Below, piece after piece: positions 1 through 8,959 of a stretch of 64,000 nucleotides of DNA. Position 1 is the first letter of the stretch; each line of letters opens with the position of its first letter. The notes under the pieces are model-generated. The model did no database searches, was not told the origin of the DNA, and saw nothing but the letters and a program-made list of their open reading frames with translations. Origin of the DNA: Paraburkholderia sp. (GTDB lineage Bacteria; Pseudomonadota; Gammaproteobacteria; Burkholderiales; Burkholderiaceae); the NCBI RefSeq assembly GCF_024281035.1, contig NZ_JAMXLH010000058.1, forward strand, positions 53,098-117,097. The letters are read 5' to 3'. The translations under genes and the position numbers were made by a program.

Positions 1-799
1 AGACGACGACCTCGAGACTGGACAGATCAGCCCCGGTTCGCCGCACATGGTCGACCAGGCGGTTAAGGATGGTCGGCGCGGCAAAAAAGCCCGGATGCCT
101 GTGCGCCGCGATGAGACCGGCCAGCTCGGCTGCGTCGAAGCCGCCCGAGAGCGGAATGACCTGGCTTGCACCGCCAGCGAGGTAAGGGATGACATAGAGT
201 CCCGAGCCATGGGACATCGGCGCCACGTGGATCAGGCTGTCGCCCGGCGTGATGCGGGCGACAGCGCCGGAATACGCCCGCGACATGGCGGCCAGGTTGC
301 CGTGCGAGAGCATGACGCCTTTAGGCTTGCCCGTCGTTCCACTGGTGTAAAAGAGCCATGCCATGGCATCGCCGTCGACGGTGGCCAACGGCATGCCCGG
401 CGTCGCAAACAGGCTGCGGTATTCCGTTGAGCCAACAACAATGGTCAGGGTGTCGGGGACGTTCTGGTCGCCGGTGACGAAACAGACGCGGGCGCCGCTA
501 TCCGCCACGATGTGGCGGATTTCGCTCTCGTGCAGCTTTGCATTGACCGGCACGGCGCAGAGACCGGCGTGCCAGATTGCGTACAGCAGTTCGACGTATT
601 GAGGGCAGTTCTTCATGACCAGCGCAACCCGGTCGCCGGCATTGAGCCCGAGTTGCTCGCGCAGGCCGTGGGCGCCACGTGCGGTGCGGTCGGCGAGTTC
701 GGCGAAGGTGGCGAACGCGTCGGCGCCGTGAAAGATTGCAACCCGGTCGGGGCTGGCCTTGGCCGCGAGAACGAGCGTGTGTGCGAGGTTGGGGTTCAT
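1..799 (-). CDS. AMP-forming acyl-CoA synthetase/ligase, N-terminal part (cut by window edge)
   Basis: Partial gene: 266 N-terminal residues are visible and the rest lies left of the window, so the ORF track misses it. It starts MNPNLAHTLV and carries the adenylate-forming P-loop motif YTSGTTGRPKG at about residues 151-161, diagnostic of the ANL superfamily that activates a carboxylic acid with ATP and CoA. It follows acxC on the same strand after 136 bp. Acetone carboxylase makes acetoacetate, so an acetoacetate- or short-chain-activating role is a reasonable inference. The substrate cannot be read from the visible half, and a long- or medium-chain fatty acid ligase is equally possible. Family assignment is firm, specificity is not. 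Confidence 0.85.
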   Translation of the reverse strand, partial: MNPNLAHTLVLAAKASPDRVAIFHGADAFATFAELADRTARGAHGLREQLGLNAGDRVALVMKNCPQYVELLYAIWHAGLCAVPVNAKLHESEIRHIVADSGARVCFVTGDQNVPDTLTIVVGSTEYRSLFATPGMPLATVDGDAMAWLFYTSGTTGKPKGVMLSHGNLAAMSRAYSGAVARITPGDSLIHVAPMSHGSGLYVIPYLAGGASQVIPLSGGFDAAELAGLIAAHRHPGFFAAPTILNRLVDHVRRTGADLSSLEVVV

Positions 800-898
800 G
801 TCCGGTCTTGTTTCGTGCGAGGAGCGTTCGGTGCACGCGGGCGGCAACATGCGGGCAAGCGTCGAGGTGCGCAAATCGCCGACGTCTTCGTCGCAACA

Positions 899-921
899 GG
901 GGGCAGGCAACGCCCGCCCCC
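899..921 (-). other. GC-rich hairpin between acxC and the ligase gene
   Basis: Ten-base arms (GGGGGCAGGC and GCCCGCCCCC, one mismatch) enclose a 3-base loop in the acxC-ligase gap. No T-run follows in the direction of transcription, so it is not a normal intrinsic terminator. It could reduce read-through or protect the upstream acx message. Confidence 0.35.
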
Positions 922-935
922 TCGCGCACGCGGCG

Positions 936-1445
936 CTAGTCCGCGGCCCGCTCCGGCACCGGCAGATTGACCCATTCCTTGTAGAACGCATCGATGTCCG
1001 GCTCGAAGTCATGAATCACCGGATACCACGGCGTCGGCGCCTCGACGTCGTGCATGACGCCGCACTGCGGGCAATAGTACTCACGATACACCTGCCACTG
1101 GGTGTCCGGGGCCATCAGCTTCGGATAGACCTCGGTCATGGACTCTTCCGTGTCGCGCACGTAGATGGCGGCATGCAGCTTCCAGTTCTCACGGTAGTCG
1201 CAGAAGGCGTGTCCGCAATCGCACTGCGTTACCCACTGCTTCGTTTTGGCCGACTGCACGATGTACAGATGCGGCCCGAGCGGCAGCACGATGCGGTCTG
1301 GAAAGCCGACCTTGGCCTGCAGCGCCGCGAGGTACTGCTCGAAGCGGCTGTCGTCCTTGGGCATCGACAGCATGCGGAAGGTGGTTTCCCAGTCCAGCGT
1401 GCCTTCGACGAGGTGGGCGACCTGTTCGTTGGTGTAGGTAGACAT
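936..1445 (-). CDS. acxC: acetone carboxylase, gamma subunit
   Basis: A 169-residue protein matching the usual size of the small subunit of acetone carboxylase, which with AcxA and AcxB carboxylates acetone to acetoacetate at the cost of ATP. Two cysteine/histidine-containing knots are visible (CDCGHAFCDY and YYCPQCG), consistent with the metal-binding character of this subunit. I start it at MSTYTNEQ rather than at the longer ORF of the track, because the extension (MDERGTRT...) is an out-of-frame shadow of acxB and the family starts here. It lies 23 bp after acxB and is the third gene of the acxABC operon. Confidence 0.9.
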   Translation of the reverse strand: MSTYTNEQVAHLVEGTLDWETTFRMLSMPKDDSRFEQYLAALQAKVGFPDRIVLPLGPHLYIVQSAKTKQWVTQCDCGHAFCDYRENWKLHAAIYVRDTEESMTEVYPKLMAPDTQWQVYREYYCPQCGVMHDVEAPTPWYPVIHDFEPDIDAFYKEWVNLPVPERAAD

Positions 1446-1468
1446 GTTTCGATTCCTCGATTCGGTGA

Positions 1469-3793
1469 TTACTCTTCGACCTGGACGACGGTGGTGACGT
1501 CGGGCAGAAGCGACAGGTCCATGCGGTGTTTCGAGCCATACGACGGCACGCCGAGTTCTTCCTCCAGCAGTTGCCAGTCGTCGGGCAAGCTCCAGAACGC
1601 CTTGAACTCGCGGGTGAATTTTTCGGACAGCGCGAAGCTCGTGGCGAACATGTGCTGCACCGGGAGGGCGGCATGCTTGCTCAGGATGCGTTCGCGTTCC
1701 TCTTTCATCCATTCGCGCGTCGGCAGCGAGCGGGCGAGGCGCTCCACGCGCATCTTGCCGCGGCGGTCCGCAGTCTTCGCGGCATCCACGGTGAACACGC
1801 CTTTCTCATCCTGTTCGAAGACGGCGCCATAGACCTTTTGCGCGTATTCCGGCAGCAGGAATTTCTGGTTGAGATCCGCCTCGATGGCCTTGGGATCGCG
1901 GTCGATCGGGTCGCCGAAGCCGGGGCCGCCGCGCAGATAGTTGAGGTAGAGGTCGTGATTGGCATAGCAGTCCTCAGTGGTGATGCACTGCTTGTCGCGC
2001 TTGATCTGCGCAGTGGCGTCTATGTGGCGCTCGTAATCGGGGTTGCCCGGATCGACGTCGCCGCCGAGCGGCAGGGAATCGCCGATCGCGATGCGCTCGG
2101 CGAGCCCCGTCTGGTGCGCCTCGAAGCGATAGCCGGTCGCGGACGGGTAGCCGCCCATCAGGCCCCAGTCGCTGTTCATGAAGCCGTTGCCCATGAAGAA
2201 CATGGTCCAGTCCTGCGCGTTCCAGACCATGCGCAGCGTCTCGAAGCCGCAGCCGCCGCGGTATTTGCCGTAGCCGCCGGAGTTGGACTTGACGTTGCGG
2301 CCGAGGTAGAGCAGCGGCTCGGCCATCTCCCAGATTTCGATGTCGCCCATGTCGCCTTCCGGATTCCAGATCGCGGCGGCGTGGTTGAGGCCGTCCTTGA
2401 TCGCGCAGGCGCCGGTACCGCAGGAGCTGGCCTCGAAGCTGTTGACCGCGTGGATCTCGCCGTCCTGGTTGATGCCGCCGCCTTGCAGCCAGTTCGACGT
2501 GTTGGCGTTGCCCGCGTTGACTTCTTCGAGGTAGCCGCGGCTGAAGTACGCCTGCGAGAGGCCGCGCCACAGCGCCGCCCAGCCGGAGACGAGGAAGTGC
2601 CAGGCATAGGCGTGGCCCGTGCGGCGATCGTCAGGGTTGCACCAGGTGCCCTTGGGAAGACGGAACTCGGTGGCGTAGTAGGCGCCGTCGTTGATGCGCT
2701 GCGTCGGCACGAGGGTCTGCGACATCATCACCCAGATGCCGGATGTGAAGGCCACCTGGTGCGCATTGAACGTGTGCCAGCCCCAGCGGCTCGCACCCTC
2801 GAAGTCGAGACGCCATTTGCCGTCCGGGCGGATGGTCATCTCGCACGGCGAGTGCATGATCGAGTCGAGCTTGGCGAAGGCGTTCGAGACCTGCACGTCC
2901 GGGTGCTTGTAGGGCACGTCGACGAAGGAGACCTTGCGATACTTGCCCGGCATGGTCATGGCCTTGATGCGGCTGACGAGGCCGCGGCGTCCCTCTTCGA
3001 TGACTTCGAACGCGAACTTCTCGTAAGCCTCGATGCCGTCGGCGCGGATCACGTCCTCCACGAGTTCGCGGATCATGTGGCAGCCGGCGATGCGGGTCTT
3101 TTCGTCGAGAATCCAGTACTTCGGCGTGCGAACGGAACGCTGCGACTCGTGCAGCCAGTCGCGCAGCGGTTCGTCGTTCACGCCGGTCTTGCGGCAGGTG
3201 ATCATGTAGCCGTCGCCGAAGCGCTGGGTCTGTCCGGTGGACATCGAGCCCGGCGTCACCGAGCCCGTGTCGATGACGTGCGTGACCCCGCCGACCCAGC
3301 CGATCAACCGGTCTTCCCAGAAAATCGGCACGATGGTGGCGATGTCGCAGGGGTGAACGTTGCCGATGGCGCAGTCGTTGGTCGTGAACATGTCGCCGGG
3401 GTTGATGCCGGGGTTGGCTTCCCAGTTGTTCTCGATCATGTACTTGATCGCCGCGCCCATCGTGCCGACGTGGATGATGATCCCCGTCGACGTGAGCACG
3501 CAGTCGCCCGCGGCGTTGTACAGCGTGAAGCAGAGTTCGCCCTCCTGCTCGACGATCGGGCTCGCGGCGATCTTCTTGGCGGTTTCGCGGGCATGCACGA
3601 GGCCGCCGCGCAGCTTCGAGAACAGCTTTTCGTAGCCGATCGGGTCGCTGTCGCGGAATGCCAGTTTGTCGAGGCCGTTGTAGTGTCCGGTGGCCTTCGT
3701 GCGCTCGATGATGCCGTCGCGATACTGCTTGAGCGTCTGGCCCGTCTTCAGCAGGTCGGCAAGACCGAGCTCCTTGTTGCTCAATACGTTCAT
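1469..3793 (-). CDS. acxB: acetone carboxylase, alpha subunit (HyuB/hydantoinase B family)
   Basis: A 774-residue protein of the hydantoinase B/oxoprolinase family and the right length for the roughly 85-kDa alpha subunit of acetone carboxylase. The segment NVHPCDIATI with a later THVIDTG (His147, Asp150, His172) sits where, as I recall, the manganese ligands lie in the Xanthobacter enzyme. The subunit carries the metal site that joins the activated acetone and bicarbonate intermediates. The start MNVLSNKE has the ribosome site AAGGAG just upstream, 11 bp after the acxA stop, so translation is tightly linked. The large plus-strand ORF opposite it (818 aa) is a GC-skew shadow. Confidence 0.93.
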   Translation of the reverse strand: MNVLSNKELGLADLLKTGQTLKQYRDGIIERTKATGHYNGLDKLAFRDSDPIGYEKLFSKLRGGLVHARETAKKIAASPIVEQEGELCFTLYNAAGDCVLTSTGIIIHVGTMGAAIKYMIENNWEANPGINPGDMFTTNDCAIGNVHPCDIATIVPIFWEDRLIGWVGGVTHVIDTGSVTPGSMSTGQTQRFGDGYMITCRKTGVNDEPLRDWLHESQRSVRTPKYWILDEKTRIAGCHMIRELVEDVIRADGIEAYEKFAFEVIEEGRRGLVSRIKAMTMPGKYRKVSFVDVPYKHPDVQVSNAFAKLDSIMHSPCEMTIRPDGKWRLDFEGASRWGWHTFNAHQVAFTSGIWVMMSQTLVPTQRINDGAYYATEFRLPKGTWCNPDDRRTGHAYAWHFLVSGWAALWRGLSQAYFSRGYLEEVNAGNANTSNWLQGGGINQDGEIHAVNSFEASSCGTGACAIKDGLNHAAAIWNPEGDMGDIEIWEMAEPLLYLGRNVKSNSGGYGKYRGGCGFETLRMVWNAQDWTMFFMGNGFMNSDWGLMGGYPSATGYRFEAHQTGLAERIAIGDSLPLGGDVDPGNPDYERHIDATAQIKRDKQCITTEDCYANHDLYLNYLRGGPGFGDPIDRDPKAIEADLNQKFLLPEYAQKVYGAVFEQDEKGVFTVDAAKTADRRGKMRVERLARSLPTREWMKEERERILSKHAALPVQHMFATSFALSEKFTREFKAFWSLPDDWQLLEEELGVPSYGSKHRMDLSLLPDVTTVVQVEE

Positions 3794-3804
3794 GGCTTGT
3801 CTCC

Positions 3805-5949
3805 TTACTTCGCTTCTTTAAGGTGGAACAGGCGGTGCTTGTCGACCGTCGTCTCGAAACCGTCCGGCACCACGAAGGTCGTGGCGTCCGATTCGATGAT
3901 GGCGGGGCCGACGATGTGGTTGCCTGCCTTCAGCGCCTCCATCTTCCAGAGCGCGGCATCGACCCACCGCTTGTGGCGATAGAAAGGACGGGTGCCGAGG
4001 AAGGCCTCCTTCGGCGGCGTCGGACCGGCGTCCGGATCTTCGGGCAGCACCGGCTTCTGGGTCACGACGGTGCCGCGCAGGATCGCGCCGGTGATCGAGA
4101 AGCCCAGTTCCGGCGAGCGGGCGGAGCTGGCATAAACCCGGCCGTAGGTGTTCTCGAACGCCTCGACGATCTGGTCCCAGTCGGCGGCGCTGGCGGCGCG
4201 GGTGACCGGCGAGACGATTTCGAGGTCGTTGAGCTGACCCATGTACTGCATCTTGTAGCCCGGGATCAGCAGCACGTCTTCGGCCTTGTAGCCGTTGAGG
4301 ACGAACTCGTCGATGACCTTGACGGCCAGTTCGCCCCACGCTTCCTGCAGGGTCTTGCAGGCGGTTTCCTTGTCCGCGGCCGGAGCGTGCTGGGCGACGC
4401 CGAGATCCACCGACTTGTCGTAGCGGTACTCGAAGTCGGCGCAGGCGCAGCCGAAGGCCGAGAAACCGGCTGCCCAGGCGGGCACGACGACGTCCTTGAA
4501 GCCGACGCCCCCGGTATAGCCGTAGGTGTGAACCGGGCCCGCGCCGCCGTATGAAAAGCAGGTGAACTCGGCCGGGTTGTAGCCTTTGGCGCTGATGTTG
4601 GCGCGCAGGTACTCGGACAGCGTCAGGTCGAGCAGTTCGATGACGCCCGCTGCGGCATCCTCGACGGACAGGCCGAGCGGATCGGCGATCTGCGCCTTGA
4701 TGTGCTGGCGCGCGCGTTCGACGTCGAGCTTGATCGCGCCGCCGAGGAAGTTCTGCGGGTTCAGATAGCCGAGCACGACGTGGCAATCGGACACGGAAAC
4801 CGTGTCGAGGCCGCTCTCCGGCCAGCAGGTGCCCACGCGGTAGCCCGCGCTGTCCGGGCCCAGCTTGATCGATTTGCTGTAGGGGTCGAGGCGGACGAAG
4901 CTGCCGGCGCCGGCGCCGACGGAATCCATCGCCACGAGCGGCAGCGAGAGCACGAGGCGGGCCATGTCGGGATCGGACTTGATCGCGAAGTTGCCCTTCG
5001 TGATCAGGGCCACGTCGAAGCTCGTGCCGCCGATGTCGGAGCAGGCGATGTTCTCGTCGCCGAGCGCCTCGCCCAGCAGCTTCGAGCCGATCACGCCGCC
5101 GATCGGGCCGGAGACGATGGTGCGCGCCAGCTCCTTGGCTTTCCAGCTGATCGTGCCGCCGTGCGTCGCCATCACGCGCAGGTCGAACCTTGCGCCGTGT
5201 TTCTTGAAGCGGTCGCTGACCTTTTTCAGCGTCTGACGCGAGGGCTCGGCGCCGTAGGCTTCGAGGATGGTGGTGTTCATGCGGTGGCTTTCCTTGCGCG
5301 ACGGGTAGTAGTCGACCGACGCGAAAACGGGGATGTCCACCTTCAGCTTCTTCAGTTCGTCCTTGACGACGTCGCGGGCGCGCAGCTCGCTCGCCTCGTT
5401 CTTGTGCGATTGCAGCAGGCAGATGACGATCGCCTGGGAGCCGGCCTCCACCAGTTCGCGCGTGACCGCGCGCACCTCGTCTTCGCGCAGCGGGATGACG
5501 ACCTTGCCCTGCACGTCGGTGCGCTCGGTGACGCCGCGCGTGCGCGAGACCGGCACGAGGGGTTCGTCGTAACGGTGCGTATTGAGGTGAATGCGGTCTT
5601 CGAGGGCGTAGCCGAGATAGCTTTGCAGCGCGCGGCCCATCGAATGGATCTGCTCGAAGCCGCGATTGCAGATCAGGCCGACGTCGAGGCCCTTGCGCAT
5701 CAGGATGCGGTTGAGCATGGCGGTGCCGGAATAGACGCAGGTCGCCAGTTCGGGGTAGACGTCGTCGACGGTCCGGCCCCAGTGGGTGAGGGCGTCCTGC
5801 GACGAGTTGAAGATGGCGAGCGATTCGTCGCCGGGATTGCTCTGCGCCTTGCCGACCACGAAACGGCCGTCCGAGCGGACGAAGAAGGTGTCGGTCATCG
5901 TGCCGCCGGCATCGATGCCCATCACCTGTACGGTGGATTGCTGCTGCAT
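3805..5949 (-). CDS. acxA: acetone carboxylase, beta subunit (HyuA/hydantoinase A family)
   Basis: A 714-residue hydantoinase A-type, ATP-binding subunit; the N-terminal phosphate loop GIDAGGTMTDTFF is typical. In the family it phosphorylates acetone and bicarbonate. I start it at MQQQSTVQV: AGGAGG lies at ideal distance upstream, and the sigma-54 promoter at 6004-6018 puts transcription initiation near 5993, inside the longer track ORF (MSDVGHPTM...), whose start would lie outside the transcript. It is the first gene of acxABC. Expression is expected to need acetone or a related ketone or alcohol and the divergently encoded AcoR-type activator. Confidence 0.93.
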   Translation of the reverse strand: MQQQSTVQVMGIDAGGTMTDTFFVRSDGRFVVGKAQSNPGDESLAIFNSSQDALTHWGRTVDDVYPELATCVYSGTAMLNRILMRKGLDVGLICNRGFEQIHSMGRALQSYLGYALEDRIHLNTHRYDEPLVPVSRTRGVTERTDVQGKVVIPLREDEVRAVTRELVEAGSQAIVICLLQSHKNEASELRARDVVKDELKKLKVDIPVFASVDYYPSRKESHRMNTTILEAYGAEPSRQTLKKVSDRFKKHGARFDLRVMATHGGTISWKAKELARTIVSGPIGGVIGSKLLGEALGDENIACSDIGGTSFDVALITKGNFAIKSDPDMARLVLSLPLVAMDSVGAGAGSFVRLDPYSKSIKLGPDSAGYRVGTCWPESGLDTVSVSDCHVVLGYLNPQNFLGGAIKLDVERARQHIKAQIADPLGLSVEDAAAGVIELLDLTLSEYLRANISAKGYNPAEFTCFSYGGAGPVHTYGYTGGVGFKDVVVPAWAAGFSAFGCACADFEYRYDKSVDLGVAQHAPAADKETACKTLQEAWGELAVKVIDEFVLNGYKAEDVLLIPGYKMQYMGQLNDLEIVSPVTRAASAADWDQIVEAFENTYGRVYASSARSPELGFSITGAILRGTVVTQKPVLPEDPDAGPTPPKEAFLGTRPFYRHKRWVDAALWKMEALKAGNHIVGPAIIESDATTFVVPDGFETTVDKHRLFHLKEAK

Positions 5950-6003
5950 ATTGCCTCCTGTCATTGCTCTGGTCATGGTGGGGTGTCCCACGTCTGACAT
6001 AGG

Positions 6004-6018
6004 GCAATGGGCATGCCA
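6004..6018 (-). promoter_or_regulatory. sigma-54 (RpoN) promoter of the acx operon
   Basis: Read on the minus strand the site is TGGCATGCCCATTGC, matching TGGCACG-N4-TTGC at all positions but one, with exact GG-N10-GC spacing. Predicted transcription start is about 12 bp beyond the GC, near 5993, giving a short leader to acxA at 5949. A sigma-54 promoter demands an AAA+ activator, and one (GAFTGA-bearing) is encoded divergently. Confidence 0.8.
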
Positions 6019-6145
6019 GGACGGGCCGGCGCTGGCGGGAGGACTTGATACGCGATTCGAATCAACGGGTTAGGGGGCAGTCCTGGACGCGCCGCCGGTC
6101 GCGCGCGGTTCGCCGTCGCCGTCCGGATTCCAGACGCTCACGCGC

Positions 6146-6168
6146 ACGTGTCCGGAAACCGGACACGT
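6146..6168. promoter_or_regulatory. candidate upstream activating sequence for the AcoR-type regulator
   Basis: A perfect inverted repeat with 10-base arms, ACGTGTCCGG and CCGGACACGT, and an AAA spacer. It lies about 130-145 bp upstream of the acx sigma-54 promoter, the usual distance for an enhancer-binding protein site. Binding by the divergent regulator is inferred from position and symmetry. Confidence 0.6.
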
Positions 6169-6222
6169 CCCGGCCTGGCTGCAGAGCCGCGCCCACGCCC
6201 ATCGCGCCTTGGCTGGGTATGG

Positions 6223-6237
6223 TTGCCCCTGGGGCAA
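6223..6237. promoter_or_regulatory. second dyad in the acx/acxR intergenic region
   Basis: Perfect 7-base arms TTGCCCC and GGGGCAA separated by one base. It could be a second activator site for acx or an autoregulatory site for the activator gene. It differs in sequence from the 6146-6168 dyad, so both may not bind the same protein. Confidence 0.35.
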
Positions 6238-6528
6238 TCCGGCGAATTTTCGCGTTAGAGTTAGCGGTGCCGCGGCAGCCCGGAGACAGGCAGCGGTAGC
6301 GGTCGGGGAGGGACGGCAGCGCATGTCCGCAAGCATCCGCCGCAATACGTCAGGCATGCTATTGAAGCCGCGATGCGAGCTTGAAACCGCTCGCGGCGCG
6401 GTTGTTCTCTCCCATCGGTCTAGTCACGGATGCTGCGTTCGAACCCGTTCGATCCTTCCGGCGGTGACGTTGGCCGGTTTTCAGACTGCACGGCGCAAGC
6501 CGTTCATGTAAACGAGATTGGCTGCTTG

Positions 6529-6560
6529 ATGATGATGCGACGCTCCAGTCGCCTCATCAT
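6529..6560 (+). promoter_or_regulatory. leader hairpin or operator just before the acx activator gene
   Basis: Thirteen-base arms (ATGATGATGCGAC and GTCGCCTCATCAT, one mismatch) around a 6-base loop end a few bases before the GAGGATGG ribosome site of the gene at 6578. As RNA it would form a stable hairpin next to the ribosome site; as DNA it is a large dyad suitable for autoregulation. Confidence 0.4.
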
Positions 6561-6577
6561 TTGAGGATGGTCGTCCC

Positions 6578-8593
6578 ATGCGGTTTTCTCATTGCGACTC
6601 TCTGATTCCCAACATCGGCGACGAACCCGTCGTGGCGTCGGCGTGGGAGCGCTTTGTGCAGGACAAGCCGCTCGCCGCGGGCGGTGTGCGCAAAGTCGTC
6701 CTTGCGTCCTGGCAGCGATGCCGTTCCGACGCTGTCGATCCGGGCACGCACTTCGCCCCCGGGGCCGCTGCCGAATATGTCCACCAGTTGCAGCGGCAAA
6801 ACCAGGATCTCTGCGATGCGGCCCGTCCCGCACTCGAAGATCTACGCGACATCCTGCGCGAATGCGGCACGCTCATCATGCTCGGCGACCGGGGCGGCAC
6901 GATACTTCAGCTCAACGGCGAAACCCGGGTGCGCAGCGTCGGCGAGGAGATCAACCTGGCCACCGGGGGCTGCTGGAACGAGGAAGTCATCGGCACCAAT
7001 GCCATCGGCACCGCCATCGCGATGGCGGCTCCGGTTCAGATCCATGCCAATGAGCACTTCTGCCTGGACGTCAAGCGCTGGACCTGCGCCGCAGCGCCCG
7101 TTTTCGATCCTTTTGACCGCACCTTGCTGGGCGTCGTGGATGTCTCCGGCGTCAAGGAAACGCTTCATGGGCACACGCTAGGCCTCGTGATGGCCGCCGC
7201 GAGGCAGATCGAGTGCGAACTGAGTCGCCGCGATACTGCGCTCCACGAGCGGCTTCTGACCCGGGCGATCGACAATTTCATCCGTTACGCCAGCGACTAC
7301 GTCGTGCTGGTCGACAGCCGGGGCCGCGTCGTGCGCATCAACGGCGATGCGCAGGCGATGCGCGATCTGTATGGCGTGCGATTGCCCGTACAGGTCGGCA
7401 GTCCATTGCCGGGGCTCGACCTTGCCCTGCCGGAGCTGAATCGGCGCAGCCAGTATCCGGCCTGGCTCCGCGCCGAATGGCTGCACCCGGTAACGGATCA
7501 CGACGGCATGCTGGGGACGATGCTCGTGATTCCGCTCGGAGCTGGCGGCAACAGGCGGACGGCGATCTCGCTGCCCCCGGCGGCGGTGACGATGCCCGCA
7601 GGCGACGATGCGTTTGGCAACATCATCGGCGAGAGCGAGGCGCTGGAGGCGACCAAGGCGCGCGCGCGCCGCATCGCCCGTCTGGATCTGCCCGTCCTGC
7701 TGCTCGGCGAAACCGGCGCCGGGAAGGAGCTTTTCGCGCGCGCTTTGCATCGGGCGGGGCATCGCGACGAAGGCCCGTTCATCGCCGTCAATTGCGGGGC
7801 GCTGACACGGGAACTGCTGGCCAGCGAACTGTTCGGTTATGCCGAAGGGGCGTTCACGGGCGCTCGCCGGGGCGGTCTGCCGGGCAAGTTCGAACAGGCG
7901 GACCGCGGCACCCTGTTTCTCGATGAAATCGGAGAAATGCCGCTGGATATGCAGCCTCATCTGCTGCGCGTTCTACAGGATGGCGTCGTGGTCCGCCTTG
8001 GCGATACGCGTGAGCGGCGCGTGTCGGTGCGTCTGATCGCAGCGACGAACCGGGATCTCGGCAAGGAAGTCGCGGCGGGACGTTTTCGTGAAGATCTGTA
8101 CCACCGTCTTTGCGTCGTCAGCCTGCAACTGCCGTCCCTGCGCGAGCGTCCTGCGGACATCGGGCCGATCATCGATCACCTGAACCGTGAGATGGCGCGC
8201 AAGTACGGCTGCGAGCCCAAGCGGCTCGATCCCGATGCGCGCGAGGCGCTTTTCGGCTATAGCTGGCCCGGCAACGTGCGCGAACTGCGCAACGTCTTCG
8301 AGGTGATGTTCGCGCTGACCGAAGGCAGCGTCATCGATACGTCGCTGCTCCCCCCGGCCATCGCGCAGACAGCCCACCTGTCGACCTCGACCGCCCTGCC
8401 CATTTCATCTGGAAACCTGAAGGAAATGGAGCGGCAGGCGATACGCGATGCGATCGCGAATGCTCATGGGAATATGTCCATGGCCGCCCGGGCGCTGGGG
8501 ATTTCGAGGAGCACGCTGTACGTCAAGCTTGCCGCGCTGCGTGCTCAACCTGAATCGCTGCTGAAAAACGAAAACCGCGACAGGGCGATCTGA
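6578..8593 (+). CDS. acxR: sigma-54-dependent AcoR-family activator, probable regulator of acetone carboxylase
   Basis: A 671-residue enhancer-binding protein. The N-terminal region (about 60-200) has the GAF-like sensor layout of AcoR/MimR/AcxR proteins, a PAS-like stretch follows to about 330, then an AAA+ module with Walker A GETGAGKE near 375 and the sigma-54 contact motif GAFTGA near 424, and a C-terminal Fis-type helix-turn-helix (SMAARALGISRSTLYVKL). There is no receiver domain, so it probably senses a small molecule directly. It is divergent from the acx operon, whose sigma-54 promoter and dyad lie between. The symbol acxR is given from context; the family call is firm and the effector is unknown. 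Confidence 0.85.
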   Translation: MRFSHCDSLIPNIGDEPVVASAWERFVQDKPLAAGGVRKVVLASWQRCRSDAVDPGTHFAPGAAAEYVHQLQRQNQDLCDAARPALEDLRDILRECGTLIMLGDRGGTILQLNGETRVRSVGEEINLATGGCWNEEVIGTNAIGTAIAMAAPVQIHANEHFCLDVKRWTCAAAPVFDPFDRTLLGVVDVSGVKETLHGHTLGLVMAAARQIECELSRRDTALHERLLTRAIDNFIRYASDYVVLVDSRGRVVRINGDAQAMRDLYGVRLPVQVGSPLPGLDLALPELNRRSQYPAWLRAEWLHPVTDHDGMLGTMLVIPLGAGGNRRTAISLPPAAVTMPAGDDAFGNIIGESEALEATKARARRIARLDLPVLLLGETGAGKELFARALHRAGHRDEGPFIAVNCGALTRELLASELFGYAEGAFTGARRGGLPGKFEQADRGTLFLDEIGEMPLDMQPHLLRVLQDGVVVRLGDTRERRVSVRLIAATNRDLGKEVAAGRFREDLYHRLCVVSLQLPSLRERPADIGPIIDHLNREMARKYGCEPKRLDPDAREALFGYSWPGNVRELRNVFEVMFALTEGSVIDTSLLPPAIAQTAHLSTSTALPISSGNLKEMERQAIRDAIANAHGNMSMAARALGISRSTLYVKLAALRAQPESLLKNENRDRAI

Positions 8594-8959
8594 TCCTCTT
8601 CGTGCCTGCATTTGACTGCGCACTCAACTTGACACTGCCCTTCCGGCTGGTTTCCCATTTGCGCTCCAGTGCGAATGGCAAGCCGGCCGTGTCATGCCGG
8701 GGAGCCGCGACGGGTCGTTGGCTGAAATCTCAGCCTGCGCCCTGCGCCAATTCTGAGTTTTCGGAGCGGTGAAAAATTTTCGTTCGGCGTTTCACAACTG
8801 AAATGTCGATAAATCAAGGGGTTGATCCGGTTTTCTCGGGTGCTCGAACGCTGGCACGATTGCTGCTAAGTAAGGCCCAGCGACTTTTTGGTCGCGCTGT
8901 TATTAAAAGCGCGCCGGAGACACGAAGCAATCCGGTAGCGAAAACGAAGGAGACATCCC
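8594..8959 (+). promoter_or_regulatory. intergenic control region of the 2-hydroxycarboxylate transporter
   Basis: These 366 bp hold no convincing gene. They contain a dyad GGCTGA-N4-TCAGCC (8720-8735), the sigma-54 promoter at 8852-8866 and a leader hairpin CGCGCT...AGCGCG (8893-8913) before the AAGGAG ribosome site. The dyad lies about 120 bp upstream of the promoter, a plausible distance for the DctD-like activator encoded downstream. Confidence 0.5.
8852..8866 (+). promoter_or_regulatory. sigma-54 (RpoN) promoter of the 2-hydroxycarboxylate transporter gene
   Basis: TGGCACGATTGCTGC matches the consensus TGGCACG-N4-TTGC with a single change (C for T) and exact GG-N10-GC spacing. Predicted transcription start is near 8878, about 80 bp before the GTG start of the transporter. 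Confidence 0.8.

Noticed and set aside
1526-3982. 818-aa plus-strand ORF opposite acxB
   Set aside because: Composition is Ala/Val/Arg/Asp-rich mirror of the real minus-strand gene, with no domain motif; typical high-GC antisense shadow.
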